This document shows positions 33,610 through 43,278 of a stretch of DNA of 64,000 bases, one piece after another (position 1 is the first letter of the stretch; each line of letters opens with the position of its first letter). The DNA is taken from NCBI GenBank assembly GCA_046328715.1, contig JAXLWB010000005.1, positions 186,001 to 250,000 on the forward strand, given 5' to 3'. A model generated the notes under the pieces. That model did no database searches. It was not told the origin of the DNA and worked only from the letters and a program-made list of their open reading frames with translations. The position numbers were made by a program, and so were the translations under genes. Source of the stretch: JAXLWB01 sp046328715 (GTDB taxonomy: Bacteria > Chloroflexota > Anaerolineae > Caldilineales > Caldilineaceae).

Positions 33610-35133
33610 TTAGACGCCCAACACCAACTTGTAAATTTCCGCCTGCTTCTTCAAGCCGCCCATGCGGTCACTGATCTCATCAAAGGCGGCTTTCACCTCG
33701 TCGAGTGCAGTCTGTGGGTCAGCTTCGCCCGCCATAGCCTTGGAGACACCCAATTCAAGTGCATCGCGGTATTGCGTCCACCCTGGCATGGCAAAATCGA
33801 CTACTGCGTTTGGATGATTCAAAGTGCGCTGCGCAGCGTCCAAGTAATCCTTGGCAACCTCTTCGCCCAACTTTAGGGCACCCTTGGCAAACTCATCGAC
33901 GTTCGCCAATTGACTGGCTCGATAGGGGCTGCACCCGGTCGGGTTGGTAACAAACCACAAGCCGCTCTCCGGCTTGGTAAGATAGGTCACCAAATCCCAG
34001 ACATCGCTCATGACATTGTCGCTCGTCTGCGAAGAGACAGCAATCACCCAGCCACCAAAGGCCAAGAAGGGGGCATGGCTTGCTTCCTTGAAGGTGTCCC
34101 AACTGCCGGTCTTTGAATTGTAGACATCATTTGAACCGGGCAGAATGTTATAGCCTTGCTTGCCCTTAATCACCGAAGCAGCGTCCGAAGCCGCAGTGCT
34201 GACGGCATCCCAGTTATAGGTTTGTACAGCGCGCCCACCGTTGATGGCGTTAAGGGAATCCCCATAGCCAAAACCAGTGCCGCCGGGAGGTGCCCATTTG
34301 GTGTTCTCTTCTACCCATTCGGTCAACGCACGCACAAAACCTGGGTTGTTGACACGCGCCTCGCCTGTGTCAGTGTCCATAAAGTAACCGGGATCATCTG
34401 GGTGCTTGGCATAAGCCGTGGCACGCGAGTGAAAACCCCACCAGGCAGTGTCGCCCCGTTTGTCCATACAAGCAACGCCAAAGTCGCTATCCGTCTTGCC
34501 ATCCTGATTCCAATCCCACCCTGTGAAGAATTCGGCAATATTGCGCCATTGCTCCCAGGTTTCAGCACCATTGTCGGGGCTCAGGTCATAGCCAAACTGG
34601 GCTTTGAACTTATCATTGATGGCTGAGTCGCCAAAAAGGTCCTTGCGGAAGGAGTAGTAGTGAATATCGCCATCGTAGGGCAAGGCGTAAATTTTGTCTT
34701 CCCAGGTCAACGTTTTGAGAACGCCAGGTAATACATCATCGATCTTGATTGCTTCTTGCACCAATTCGGGCACTTCGAGCAGTGCCTTTGCGCCAATCAC
34801 GTCGGCCCGGGTATTGCTCTCAAACTGGAACACATCTGCCAAGTAGGTGCCGGTTGCTACTGACTGCATGATCTTGTCGGGCAATTCCTGCTGTCCAAAC
34901 GAGCCTCGCTCTAGTGTGATCCCTTTATCCTCGATGTAGGGCTGGAGGAACTTTTCCACCGACGCACCCATCGACTCCAAGCCGGCATAGCGGATGGTAA
35001 CTTTCTCTTTGCTTGGGGCTGCGCTGCTACCGGCTGGTGCAGCGCCTGGGGCGCAGGCTGCCAGCAGTGCTACACCGGCTGTGCCTCCGGTCAGCCGCAG
35101 AAAATCACGACGACTCATCGCATTGTGCTTCAT
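33610..35133 (-). CDS. Sugar ABC transporter substrate-binding lipoprotein
   Basis: This 507-residue extracellular binding protein of family 1 (MalE/UgpB type) begins MSRRDFLRLTGG after five residues, a twin-arginine-like signal, and the lipobox LLAACAPG gives a lipid-modified Cys. The mature part shows the usual two-lobe binding protein features (MSDVWDLVTYLTKPESG near the end). The start at 35133 has AAGGAG with proper spacing, and the upstream extension is not needed. It is the first gene of the minus-strand ABC operon, with a shared divergent control region. Confidence 0.9.
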   Translation of the reverse strand: MKHNAMSRRDFLRLTGGTAGVALLAACAPGAAPAGSSAAPSKEKVTIRYAGLESMGASVEKFLQPYIEDKGITLERGSFGQQELPDKIMQSVATGTYLADVFQFESNTRADVIGAKALLEVPELVQEAIKIDDVLPGVLKTLTWEDKIYALPYDGDIHYYSFRKDLFGDSAINDKFKAQFGYDLSPDNGAETWEQWRNIAEFFTGWDWNQDGKTDSDFGVACMDKRGDTAWWGFHSRATAYAKHPDDPGYFMDTDTGEARVNNPGFVRALTEWVEENTKWAPPGGTGFGYGDSLNAINGGRAVQTYNWDAVSTAASDAASVIKGKQGYNILPGSNDVYNSKTGSWDTFKEASHAPFLAFGGWVIAVSSQTSDNVMSDVWDLVTYLTKPESGLWFVTNPTGCSPYRASQLANVDEFAKGALKLGEEVAKDYLDAAQRTLNHPNAVVDFAMPGWTQYRDALELGVSKAMAGEADPQTALDEVKAAFDEISDRMGGLKKQAEIYKLVLGV

Positions 35134-35441
35134 TCTGTTTCTCCTTACTTTCCTTTGGTGTGACAAGAACAACATTTGAACGAGCATTTCTACACAAAAT
35201 GGCAACAGAGCAACATAGACCTGACGCCACACGAGAACGCGACGACATTCGAGGAGAGGGATATGTTCAATTATTTCGGCTAGGGCGCAAAAATTGGCTG
35301 TTTACTAGGGATAGAGTCTACAATTGTATACCAAATCAATTATAGAGTATTACTATAACGAATCCATCAATGGGTGTCAAGTCGGGAAAATGTTTTAATC
35401 CCTGGCTGACGCATCCCTAATTCCGGAGTAGATGCAAGGAT
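35134..35441. promoter_or_regulatory. Divergent control region of the sugar ABC operon and dehydrogenase operon
   Basis: This 308-base gap must drive both the minus-strand ABC operon and the plus-strand dehydrogenase/peptidase operon. It contains a nearly palindromic TTGTATACCAA at 35324-35334, like operators of GntR-family regulators (TTGTATACAA). AT-rich stretches follow to 35370. No regulator gene lies nearby, so the operator call is tentative. Confidence 0.35.
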
Positions 35442-36425
35442 ATGCCAAAAACTGTTTATTCTGTGACCTTTACTGGACATCAGCAGGCAGAACTGTTGCA
35501 GTCGCCCCTGGAGCAGAGCGAACTGGGCGACGAAGAGATCGCTGGTCGCACGCTCTACACGTTGATTAGCGCTGGCACCGAACTGAATGGTGCGTATCTT
35601 GGCGAAACCTTTCCTCGTTCACCAGGTTATGCAGCCGTCTTTGAAGTGGAAGCGGTTGGCAACAAAGTGAATTCGGTCAAAGCTGGAGATCGACGCTATT
35701 GTATGGGACACCATCGATCTTATCAGCGTGTGAGCGTAAAGGATAGTCTACCCGTTCCGGCGGCTGTGCTTTCGCCACACGTTCCTTTTGTCCGCCTGAT
35801 GGGTGTGACGATGGCAACCCTGAGTACGACACCTGCTCGCCCGCCGCAGACGGTGCTGGTTACTGGCCTCGGGCCGGTAGGTCATCTAGGCGCGCAAATT
35901 TTCCAAGCTTGTGGCTACAACGTGATTGCGGTCGATCCCGATGCCAACCGCCAAGAGATTATGCGCCAGGTTGGGATTGAACATGTCTATGCCTCCGTGC
36001 CTGTGGAAGACCCAAATGTTCTCGGCAAAGTGGCGTTGCATCTTGAATGCTCCGGCCATGAGCTGGCAGCGCGTGATGGCTGTAAAGTGCTGCAAAAGGG
36101 CGGCGAGCTTTCACAAGTGGCGGCACCCTGGAGTCGCCGCACTGAGATCTATGCTCACGAGATTTTGCGCATGGTCTTTTTCAACTATCTGACCATCCGC
36201 AGTGGCTGGGAATGGCAATTGCCCTTGCACGAAACGCCGTTTCGCATTAACAGTATCTGGGACAATTTCGCAGCGGCCCTTGAGTGGCTGGCGCAAAAAC
36301 GCGTACGGGTGGACACGCTCTACGATTTGGTTCACCCCAAGGATGCACAACAGGTGTTTCAAGATCTGCTCCACCAACGTACCGAAAGCCTGGCGCAAGT
36401 GTTTGATTGGAATCGTCTGGGTTAA
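35442..36425 (+). CDS. Medium-chain dehydrogenase/reductase lacking the catalytic cysteine
   Basis: This 327-residue MDR protein has a GroES-like N-terminal half and a Rossmann half (VLVTGLGPVGHLGAQIF). Where classical alcohol dehydrogenases have a zinc-binding Cys, it has LISAGTELN, the SAGTE pattern of the group related to BchC and some sugar dehydrogenases. So it is NAD(P)-binding but probably uses a different metal site or none. It heads a plus-strand operon with two peptidase-family genes, divergent from the sugar ABC operon. Confidence 0.8.
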   Translation: MPKTVYSVTFTGHQQAELLQSPLEQSELGDEEIAGRTLYTLISAGTELNGAYLGETFPRSPGYAAVFEVEAVGNKVNSVKAGDRRYCMGHHRSYQRVSVKDSLPVPAAVLSPHVPFVRLMGVTMATLSTTPARPPQTVLVTGLGPVGHLGAQIFQACGYNVIAVDPDANRQEIMRQVGIEHVYASVPVEDPNVLGKVALHLECSGHELAARDGCKVLQKGGELSQVAAPWSRRTEIYAHEILRMVFFNYLTIRSGWEWQLPLHETPFRINSIWDNFAAALEWLAQKRVRVDTLYDLVHPKDAQQVFQDLLHQRTESLAQVFDWNRLG

Positions 36426-36443
36426 CCACAAAGAGAGTTAACG

Positions 36444-37490
36444 ATGAACAACCCATCTTCTTCCCTCGAAGCCCGTATTGATCGGCTCCATCAACCGGGG
36501 CTGATCGATATGCACTTTGACATGCTCATGGATCTCTACGAAAAGCGCCATCGTCAAGGTGTGTTGGAGCAGAATTACCTGCCCGATTTTCAAGCCGGTG
36601 GCATTGGCGTGGTCGGGGCGGCAATCTACATTGAGGAAAAATATCTGCCGGAAATGGCCTTGCGTGTGGCGCTTGACCAAATCAGTTGTCTCTATGCGGA
36701 AGTGGATCGCTCGCCTCACTTTGCCATTTGCCGCAGCTACGCCGAGATTGTCGCCGCCCGTCAGGCTGGCAAGATCGCGTTGCTGATCACTATGGAGGGC
36801 GTCGAACCGTTGGGTGCCGATCTGCACATGTTGCGTGTTTTCTACGAGTTGGGCGTGCGCGCCATCGGCCTCACCCATGCACGCCGCAACATGGCAGCGG
36901 ATGGCGGCATTTTTGCCCCTACAGGTTCATCCAAACAGGGGTTGACATCCTTTGGCAAAGAGGTGGTACGCCAATGCGAGGCGTTAGGCATCCTGCTCGA
37001 CCTGGCCCATCTCAACCCTGCTGGCACCGATGATCTGCTTTCAATCACCCAAAAGTCAGTGATCATCTCGCACTCTACGCCGCGCCACTACTATGACATT
37101 GAGCGCAACAGCAGCGATGCGCATATCCGTGCCGTCGGTCAGCGTGGCGGCGTGATCGGCATGAACGCCGTGCTGGTCAGCCCTGATGCACAAGGCGCAC
37201 ACTTGGATCGCTATGTCGATGAGATAGAATACGCAGTGGAATTGGCTGGTGCTGATGGGGTGGGCCTGGGCTTTGACTTCTTTGAATTTATCTATCGACA
37301 GTGGAGCGAGCAACAAAAGGCCGAACTCGAAGCCTATCTTACCAAGCCGCACTTCCTGCCCGATCTCTCCACCCATGCCCACGCTCGCAACCTGACCCGC
37401 AAGTTGATCGAACGTGGCTTTGACGACGAACAGATTGCCAAGGTTCTCTATGGCAACTGGCTGCGCGTCTTTGCAAGCATATTAAAGTGA
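36444..37490 (+). CDS. Membrane dipeptidase family protein (M19)
   Basis: This 348-residue zinc peptidase of the renal dipeptidase family shows the metal ligands: His-x-Asp in IDMHFDML, Glu in ITMEGVEPLG, and His in LLDLAHLNP and ISHSTPRHYY. No signal peptide is seen, so it acts in the cytoplasm. Family members cleave dipeptides, often with a D-residue at the C-terminal side. It sits 18 bases after the MDR gene and 10 bases before the M81 gene. Confidence 0.9.
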   Translation: MNNPSSSLEARIDRLHQPGLIDMHFDMLMDLYEKRHRQGVLEQNYLPDFQAGGIGVVGAAIYIEEKYLPEMALRVALDQISCLYAEVDRSPHFAICRSYAEIVAARQAGKIALLITMEGVEPLGADLHMLRVFYELGVRAIGLTHARRNMAADGGIFAPTGSSKQGLTSFGKEVVRQCEALGILLDLAHLNPAGTDDLLSITQKSVIISHSTPRHYYDIERNSSDAHIRAVGQRGGVIGMNAVLVSPDAQGAHLDRYVDEIEYAVELAGADGVGLGFDFFEFIYRQWSEQQKAELEAYLTKPHFLPDLSTHAHARNLTRKLIERGFDDEQIAKVLYGNWLRVFASILK

Positions 37491-37500
37491 GGTTGCAATC

Positions 37501-38991
37501 ATGAAAATCTTTGCCGGTGGTATTGGCACCGAGACCAACACCTTTTCTCCCATGCCCACGGGAATCGATGACTTTGATGTGGCGCACAAAGTTGAGGACG
37601 CCCATAAGGTAATCTATGGCACGACCCTTGATGTCTATCGCCGCCTGGCTGCTGAGCGAGGCTGGGACTTTGCCTTTGGGCTGTACGCCTTTGCCCAACC
37701 TGCCGGGACAACCGTGCGCTCCGCCTACGAAACTCTGCGCGACGAACTACTCGATTCGCTGGCGGCCGCGCTGCCAGTTGACATCGTGCTGTTGACCATG
37801 CATGGAGCGATGGTCGCCGATGGATATGACGACTGCGAAAGTGACATCGTGCATCGTGTGCGTGGACTGGTGGGACCCAACGCCAAGATCGGCATCGAAC
37901 TCGATCTGCATTGCGACATTGTGCAGCAGATGGTCGAGGAGAGCGATGCTATCGTACTCTTCAAGGAATATCCGCATGTCGATGTTGATCTGCGTGCGGC
38001 GGAACTTTTCACCATCATCGCCAATGCTGCCGAGGGCAAATCGCGACCGACGATGGCGCTCTTTGACTGTTACATGACTGGTCTCTTTCTCACTCCGTTT
38101 CAACCGATGCGTAGTTTTGTCGATGAGATGATGAAGTTGGAGGGCAAGGATGGCGTGCTTTCGATTTCGCTGGCTCACAGCTTTCCACAGTCGGATGTGC
38201 CTTCGATGGGTGTTTATCTGTTGACGATCACCGAAAACAATCCACAACAAGCTGCCGAACTGGCCGAGCAACTGGGGCGCAAATTCTATAGCCTCCGCCA
38301 CCAGGTGATGGCGAATCACCCACCCTTGCACGAAGCACTTGATATCGCCTTAAACCACATCAGAACCGCAAGCGTTAGCAAGCGTGACCATCGCCCCATT
38401 GTCTTTGCCGACACAGGTGACAATGCTGGCGGCGGTGCCCCGAGCGATTCGACCTACGTATTGGCTGAATTGTTGCGTCGAGCGGTACATAACGTGGGTT
38501 TGGGTATGGTCTGGGATCCGATAGTAGTACGATTAGCGATGGCGGCAGGCGTGGGTGCCAACCTGCAAGTGCGACTCGGCGGCAAACTTTGCCCACTTTC
38601 TGGCGACCCGCTTGATCTGAATGTGACCGTGAAGGGCATCGTGCGCGACATGGTGCAACATTGGCCGCGCCAGAATGGTCCGTCTGCGGTGGTGCCCTGT
38701 GGCGATTCGGTCTGGCTGGCCTGCGATGGGATCGACATCATTGTGAACAGCCGCCGGACGCAAGTGCTGGGGACGGATGTCTTCACCAACTTTGGTATCG
38801 ATATCAACCGCCGCGATCTGCTGGTGGTCAAATCGACCCAACATTTCTACGCTGCCTTCGCCCCGATTGCGGCGCAGATTGTCTACTCGTTCACACCGGG
38901 CGTGCTCAACGAAAACTTTCTGGAGATTCCCTATCAGCGCATCAACAAGCTGAAGTTTCCTTGGGTGGAGGACGCATTGGGGCATGATTGA
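37501..38991 (+). CDS. M81 family metallopeptidase (MlrC-like)
   Basis: This 496-residue protein matches the MlrC/microcystinase C family: MKIFAGGIGTETNTFSP at the start, TMHGAMVADGYDD with a metal-binding His, ELDLHCDIV, and FADTGDNAGGGAPSDST in the C-terminal part. MlrC hydrolyses linearised microcystin fragments. Most homologues outside microcystin degraders have unknown substrates, possibly D- or beta-linked peptides. The neighbouring M19 and M29 peptidase genes point to peptide use. Confidence 0.88.
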   Translation: MKIFAGGIGTETNTFSPMPTGIDDFDVAHKVEDAHKVIYGTTLDVYRRLAAERGWDFAFGLYAFAQPAGTTVRSAYETLRDELLDSLAAALPVDIVLLTMHGAMVADGYDDCESDIVHRVRGLVGPNAKIGIELDLHCDIVQQMVEESDAIVLFKEYPHVDVDLRAAELFTIIANAAEGKSRPTMALFDCYMTGLFLTPFQPMRSFVDEMMKLEGKDGVLSISLAHSFPQSDVPSMGVYLLTITENNPQQAAELAEQLGRKFYSLRHQVMANHPPLHEALDIALNHIRTASVSKRDHRPIVFADTGDNAGGGAPSDSTYVLAELLRRAVHNVGLGMVWDPIVVRLAMAAGVGANLQVRLGGKLCPLSGDPLDLNVTVKGIVRDMVQHWPRQNGPSAVVPCGDSVWLACDGIDIIVNSRRTQVLGTDVFTNFGIDINRRDLLVVKSTQHFYAAFAPIAAQIVYSFTPGVLNENFLEIPYQRINKLKFPWVEDALGHD

Positions 38992-39006
38992 CAGAGTGAA
39001 TTGCAA

Positions 39007-39062
39007 TCTTCCGGGAAGGGTCTGTGCTAAAGAAGGTTTACTGAGAGAGTCTTCCCGGAAGA
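39007..39062. terminator. Bidirectional hairpin between convergent genes
   Basis: TCTTCCGGGAAG at 39007-39018 pairs perfectly with CTTCCCGGAAGA at 39051-39062 across a 32-base loop. It lies between the M81 gene and the convergent FGGY kinase gene and can serve both. Confidence 0.6.
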
Positions 39063-39074
39063 CGATTGGCGATT

Positions 39075-40613
39075 CTACAGTTGCTCTTTCACCAAACGCC
39101 CCAACTTGACCATCGATTCTTTGGTCTGCTCGTAGAATTCGCAGAAGAGCTGGTAATACGGTTCATAGGTTGCGTGCGCTGAAGGATTGGGCTTTACTAC
39201 CGTTTTGCTCTTGACCCAACTCGTTGTTGCGCCTGTGTCTTGGAGCAGGCCAATCCCGATCCCAGCCAAAAGGGCATCGCCGTAGGAGGCGCCGATCTGC
39301 TCGGAGGGAATCACCTGCTCGATGTTGGCGATGTCACTGACAATCTGCATCCAGAGTGGATTGTGGGTGCCGCCGCCGACCGCCAGGATGCGGTTGGGAT
39401 GCAATCCTTCTGTGCGCATTGCCTCAATATTCTGACGAATACCAAAGCCAACCGATTCCAGCAGTGCGCGATAGAGATCGGCACGGGTATGACGCAAGGT
39501 CAACCCGAAGAACGCTCCTTTGGCCTCGGGATTAAAGAGCGGTGTACGGGCACCCGCAAAATGTGGCAGCGCAATCAAGCCATTGGCACCAATTGGCGAT
39601 TGCGCTGCCAGTCTGGCCAGTGCCGTATAGGCATCTTCACCTCCCTCAGTTTGCGCTGCAACCTCTAGCGGTGCAAATAGATCGCGAAACCACTTGGTCA
39701 ATGTGCCTGAGGTGGTCATCGAACCAGTGACAACAAAGCTGTTCGGTTCCAAAAAGGGACTGCCACTGAAGATGCGACTGGTATGCAACCGGGCGCATTT
39801 GAGGATGAAAAAGATACTCGACCCGTACATCACCATCAAATCGCCTATCTGCGAAAGACCGGCGCTGATCGCCTCGGCAGCGGCATCGGCGGTGCCGGTA
39901 ATTACAGGTGTGCCCACGGCCAGACCTGTCACTGCGGCAGCGTGCTGGTTGACCTTGCCAGCGATCTCGCACGTCCAGGTCACACGCGGCAACTTGCTGA
40001 TCGGCGCAATCAATGACTCCATCGCATCGTCCCAGCCGTGGCGTTGGATGTCGATGAGCGGAGCATAGGCCATCGCATCGTAGATGTCAATCGCAGTGTC
40101 GCCGGTCAATTGCTGTAAAAGGTAGCCTGCTGCCCCCACGATCAAGTGTGTTTTGCGCCACACTTCTGGCTCATGTTTGCGCAGCCAGAGAATTTTGGCC
40201 GCCGCTGACTGCGAGGAAAGTTTGATCTTGTAACGTTCAGCCAGTTGATCCTCACCGATCACACTCTCCAGGTAGCGCACCTCTTCGCTGGCGCGTGTGT
40301 CGATGCCATAGAGAATCCCCGGACGTAATGCCCGGCCCTCCTGGTCAATGGGCAAAACACAGGGCGAAGTCGTGCTGATGCCGATGCAGGCGATCTGTTG
40401 CGCTGCAATGCCACTTTGGGCCAGCAACTGACGGCAGATCTGCACGAAATCGCCCCACCAAACCTGCTCCGCATCCTGCTCAAACCAGCCGGGATGAGGC
40501 ATGTTCATCCCATGCGGCACGATATGGGCGGCGACGACTACGCCGTCGGCTGTCACCAAAACACCCTTCGAGGAGGATGTGCCAATGTCAATCCCAAGAA
40601 GATAGTTGCTCAT
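39075..40613 (-). CDS. FGGY-family carbohydrate kinase
   Basis: This 512-residue sugar kinase has YLLGIDIGTSSSKGVLV as the first phosphate loop, the Asp of the catalytic region in the middle domain, and ILAVGGGTHNPLWMQIVSDI near the C-terminus. Length and motifs fit xylulokinase/gluconokinase relatives, but the exact sugar is unclear. It is the last gene of a minus-strand set with an NAD(P)-binding protein 3 bases upstream and the M29 peptidase gene before that. Confidence 0.88.
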   Translation of the reverse strand: MSNYLLGIDIGTSSSKGVLVTADGVVVAAHIVPHGMNMPHPGWFEQDAEQVWWGDFVQICRQLLAQSGIAAQQIACIGISTTSPCVLPIDQEGRALRPGILYGIDTRASEEVRYLESVIGEDQLAERYKIKLSSQSAAAKILWLRKHEPEVWRKTHLIVGAAGYLLQQLTGDTAIDIYDAMAYAPLIDIQRHGWDDAMESLIAPISKLPRVTWTCEIAGKVNQHAAAVTGLAVGTPVITGTADAAAEAISAGLSQIGDLMVMYGSSIFFILKCARLHTSRIFSGSPFLEPNSFVVTGSMTTSGTLTKWFRDLFAPLEVAAQTEGGEDAYTALARLAAQSPIGANGLIALPHFAGARTPLFNPEAKGAFFGLTLRHTRADLYRALLESVGFGIRQNIEAMRTEGLHPNRILAVGGGTHNPLWMQIVSDIANIEQVIPSEQIGASYGDALLAGIGIGLLQDTGATTSWVKSKTVVKPNPSAHATYEPYYQLFCEFYEQTKESMVKLGRLVKEQL

Positions 40614-40616
40614 TCG

Positions 40617-41252
40617 TTATCCAGAAATGGCAACAATGTGCCGTACAAAACGTGGTGATTCACTTTCTGCCAGCAAAAAATGGGCAAGACTCTGCCGCGG
40701 GAGAGGACGATCATCTTCAAAGTTGCAGTCCGCCTGTAAGCGATAGTCGGTGTGTAATGGCTTCCCGGTCAGCAGTGGGGGGCGTACAATCGTCCAATCG
40801 AGCGCAGTGCCCTGGAGAAGTTCCTCCATCAAGCGCATGTCTCGATAAGCCGGTTCGAGGAAATAGGGCTTGACGATCAGTTTGTAAATGACTGGTGCTC
40901 CTTTACGCGGAGCGACACCTGCCGAAGAAACCACAATCAGCCGCGTGTGCTCGGTCTGGCGCATGGCTTCGACGATGTTGCGTGTGCCTACGGAATAAAC
41001 AGTCGTTCCCTTGCGTGCCTGCATGGGGCTAGAGACGCCCACGCAAGAGATCACTGCATCACTGCCGGCGAAGGACTCGATCAGGGAACTTGTCTCGAAA
41101 ACATCCCCTTTGACGACTTTGAGATTGGGATGTGTGAAAGAAACCTTGCTCGGCGTGCGCGCTACTGCGCAAACGGTATGTCCTTTGGCTAGGGCCTGTT
41201 CCGCAAAGGAGCGTCCTGTGTCTCCCGTGATTCCGAGTAATATGAGCTTCAT
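40617..41252 (-). CDS. NmrA/SDR-type NAD(P)-binding protein
   Basis: This 211-residue protein has an N-terminal LLGITGDTGRSFAEQAL dinucleotide-binding loop and DAVISCVG and TRLIVVSSAGVAP motifs of atypical short-chain dehydrogenases (NAD(P)H-binding family). The start at 41252 is supported by AAGGAG. A longer reading frame upstream is unlikely. The substrate is unknown, and it may be a reductase or a redox sensor. Confidence 0.85.
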   Translation of the reverse strand: MKLILLGITGDTGRSFAEQALAKGHTVCAVARTPSKVSFTHPNLKVVKGDVFETSSLIESFAGSDAVISCVGVSSPMQARKGTTVYSVGTRNIVEAMRQTEHTRLIVVSSAGVAPRKGAPVIYKLIVKPYFLEPAYRDMRLMEELLQGTALDWTIVRPPLLTGKPLHTDYRLQADCNFEDDRPLPRQSLAHFLLAESESPRFVRHIVAISG

Positions 41253-41281
41253 TGCTACTCCTTCTTTCCACACAATCGGAG

Positions 41282-42352
41282 CTATGGAAACAAGAATTTT
41301 CCACTCTCTAAAACTACTTTCCCATCGACATAGACCGTACCCTCTTTGCGGGTGTCCTTGATAATATCCCAATGAATGGCCGACTGATTTGTGCCACCAC
41401 ATTCAGGATAGGCACGACCGAGGGCAATGTGAACGGTGCCGCCGATCTTCTCGTCGAGCAGAATATCCTTACAGAAATGGGTGACATGTGGATTGACCCC
41501 AAAGGCAAACTCGCCGATCAGACTTGCCCCTGCATCGCTGCGCACAATGGCTTGCAGAAAATCCTGGTTGCTGCTGGCCGTGGCTTCGATTAGGTGGCCG
41601 TCCTCCCAGCACAACCGAATGTCATGCATCAAGCGCCCACCCAATACGCCGGGAAACTCAAAATAGATCTGTCCATCAATGCTTTCCGTGATCGGCGAGG
41701 TCATGATTTCACCATCTGGCATGTTGAGTTTACCATCCCCCACCACCCATTTGCGTCCTTGGACGGAGAATCGCAGGTCGGTCTCTTTGCCTATGATGCG
41801 CACGGAGGATGCCTGATTGAGTTGATCGGCCCAACCTTGCCAAGTGCGACAGACCTGTTTCCAATCGAGCAGACAGGCATTGAAGAACATCTCGTAGATC
41901 GTTTCGTAGCTAGCTTCTGCCTGCTGAGCAAAGGATGCATTGGGAACGCGGATCAGGCACCAGCGGGTCTTCTGCCAGCGCAGTGTAGAGATCTTGCCCA
42001 TTGCCTTCTGATTGATCGAAAGCCGCTCATTCGGGATTTCGGCCAGTTCATAGAGATTGTGTGCCCCACGCAGCCCAATATAGACATCGGCCCACTCCAT
42101 GCCGTAGGCTTCGAGCTCCGGTTGCCAGGCGATCTGTTCGTCGTTGCCATACTTGAGCAAGGAGTGGCGTAACGTCTCAGAGAGGAACTGCACTTGCGGG
42201 AAGCCTCCTGCTCGGATCACTGCTGCATAGACTGCCTGCACCAACGGCAGCGTCTCGACCTCGCCCATGGCGATCATCACCCGCTCGCCGGGCTGCACCT
42301 GCACCGAATAGTTGACCAGTAAGTCGCCGAGTTGTTGCCAACGTTTGTCCAT
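41282..42352 (-). CDS. M29 family aminopeptidase
   Basis: This 356-residue protein of the thermophilic aminopeptidase family (aminopeptidase T/S/PepS) has conserved features QPGERVMIAMG near the start and the metal ligands in the C-terminal half: LIGEFAFG (Glu), HVTHFCKD (His), GGTNQSAIHWD (His-x-Asp). It would release N-terminal amino acids from short peptides in the cytoplasm, fitting with the M19 and M81 peptidases. Confidence 0.87.
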   Translation of the reverse strand: MDKRWQQLGDLLVNYSVQVQPGERVMIAMGEVETLPLVQAVYAAVIRAGGFPQVQFLSETLRHSLLKYGNDEQIAWQPELEAYGMEWADVYIGLRGAHNLYELAEIPNERLSINQKAMGKISTLRWQKTRWCLIRVPNASFAQQAEASYETIYEMFFNACLLDWKQVCRTWQGWADQLNQASSVRIIGKETDLRFSVQGRKWVVGDGKLNMPDGEIMTSPITESIDGQIYFEFPGVLGGRLMHDIRLCWEDGHLIEATASSNQDFLQAIVRSDAGASLIGEFAFGVNPHVTHFCKDILLDEKIGGTVHIALGRAYPECGGTNQSAIHWDIIKDTRKEGTVYVDGKVVLESGKFLFP

Positions 42353-42368
42353 AGTCGTTGAGTAATGG

Positions 42369-42450
42369 GATGGGGCGATAGGGAGATAGGGAGGTGAAGG
42401 GAAAGATTCCCCATCTCCTTATCTCCCCACCTCCTCATCCCCTATCTATA
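42369..42450. repeat. Facing octamer arrays, GATAGGGA family
   Basis: GAT-type units recur at 42369, 42377, 42385 and 42393. Reverse units of the form ATCTCCTT recur at 42413, 42421, 42429 and 42437. The two arrays make a long G-rich/C-rich hairpin between the BtpA-like and M29 genes. Confidence 0.65.
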
Positions 42451-43254
42451 TCATCGCAATTCGTTCACCCGTTCCATAAACGCCCGCACCCGCATCTCGT
42501 CTACCTCGTTCCAAATGTAGCCGTCGCGCTTGAAGGTCGTGCCAACTACTGCACCGTCGGCAATGGCGAGTTGAGTGGCAACGTTGTCGGGGCGCAGGCC
42601 AGTGTTAGCAAAGACCGGCGTGTCGGGGATCGCTTCCTTGACCAACTTCAAGGTTTCTTGCGCTGCCGCAACCCCAGCAGTGAGACCTGAGACGCAGATC
42701 ACGTCGGGCTTGGTGTTGAAGACGGTGGAACGCGCAATCGAGGCAGCATCACGCTGAGCCAGATAGACAGCGGCTTCAGGCACAATGTTGTAAAAACGTT
42801 TGACCTGCTGCCCATGAATGGCATGTTGGTGGCGCACGACCTCGCCACAATTAGTGTTCCACAGCCCGAAGTCCGAAGCATAGACCCCCGTGAAGATCTC
42901 ACGCACAAAGGCAGCACCTGTTGCCACTGCCAAGTCGATTGTCGCTAACGCATCCCACAACACATTGACCCCGAAAGGAACCGTGATCTCGCTGCGCAAC
43001 TCACCGATAATGCGCGCCATCGTCACATACGTAATCGGCTCGACCTTGAGTAGGTAAGGCAGGCTGTATTCGTTGGAAAACATCACCCCATCGACGCCGC
43101 CCCCCTGCAAGGCGCGCAGATCCTTGCGTGCCTCCTCAATCACCCAGCCGATTCCTTTGGCGGGGGCATAGTCGGGATCGCCCGGCAACGCGCGCAAATG
43201 GCACATCGCCACAATCGGCTTGCGCGTGCCAAAGAGTTCGGTTAACCAGTTCAT
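42451..43254 (-). CDS. BtpA/SgcQ-family protein
   Basis: This 267-residue TIM-barrel protein of the BtpA family carries IVAMCHLRALPGDP at the start, GVDGVMFSNEY, and VGTTFKRDGYIWNEV near the end. BtpA was described in cyanobacteria for photosystem I stability, and SgcQ-type members lie in sugar operons of enterobacteria. Here a sugar-related role is likelier. The start at 43254 fits GGAGAA 8 bases upstream; ATG at 43260 lies too close to that site. Confidence 0.85.
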   Translation of the reverse strand: MNWLTELFGTRKPIVAMCHLRALPGDPDYAPAKGIGWVIEEARKDLRALQGGGVDGVMFSNEYSLPYLLKVEPITYVTMARIIGELRSEITVPFGVNVLWDALATIDLAVATGAAFVREIFTGVYASDFGLWNTNCGEVVRHQHAIHGQQVKRFYNIVPEAAVYLAQRDAASIARSTVFNTKPDVICVSGLTAGVAAAQETLKLVKEAIPDTPVFANTGLRPDNVATQLAIADGAVVGTTFKRDGYIWNEVDEMRVRAFMERVNELR

Positions 43255-43278
43255 AAACATGTTTCTCCGCAAAAATGG

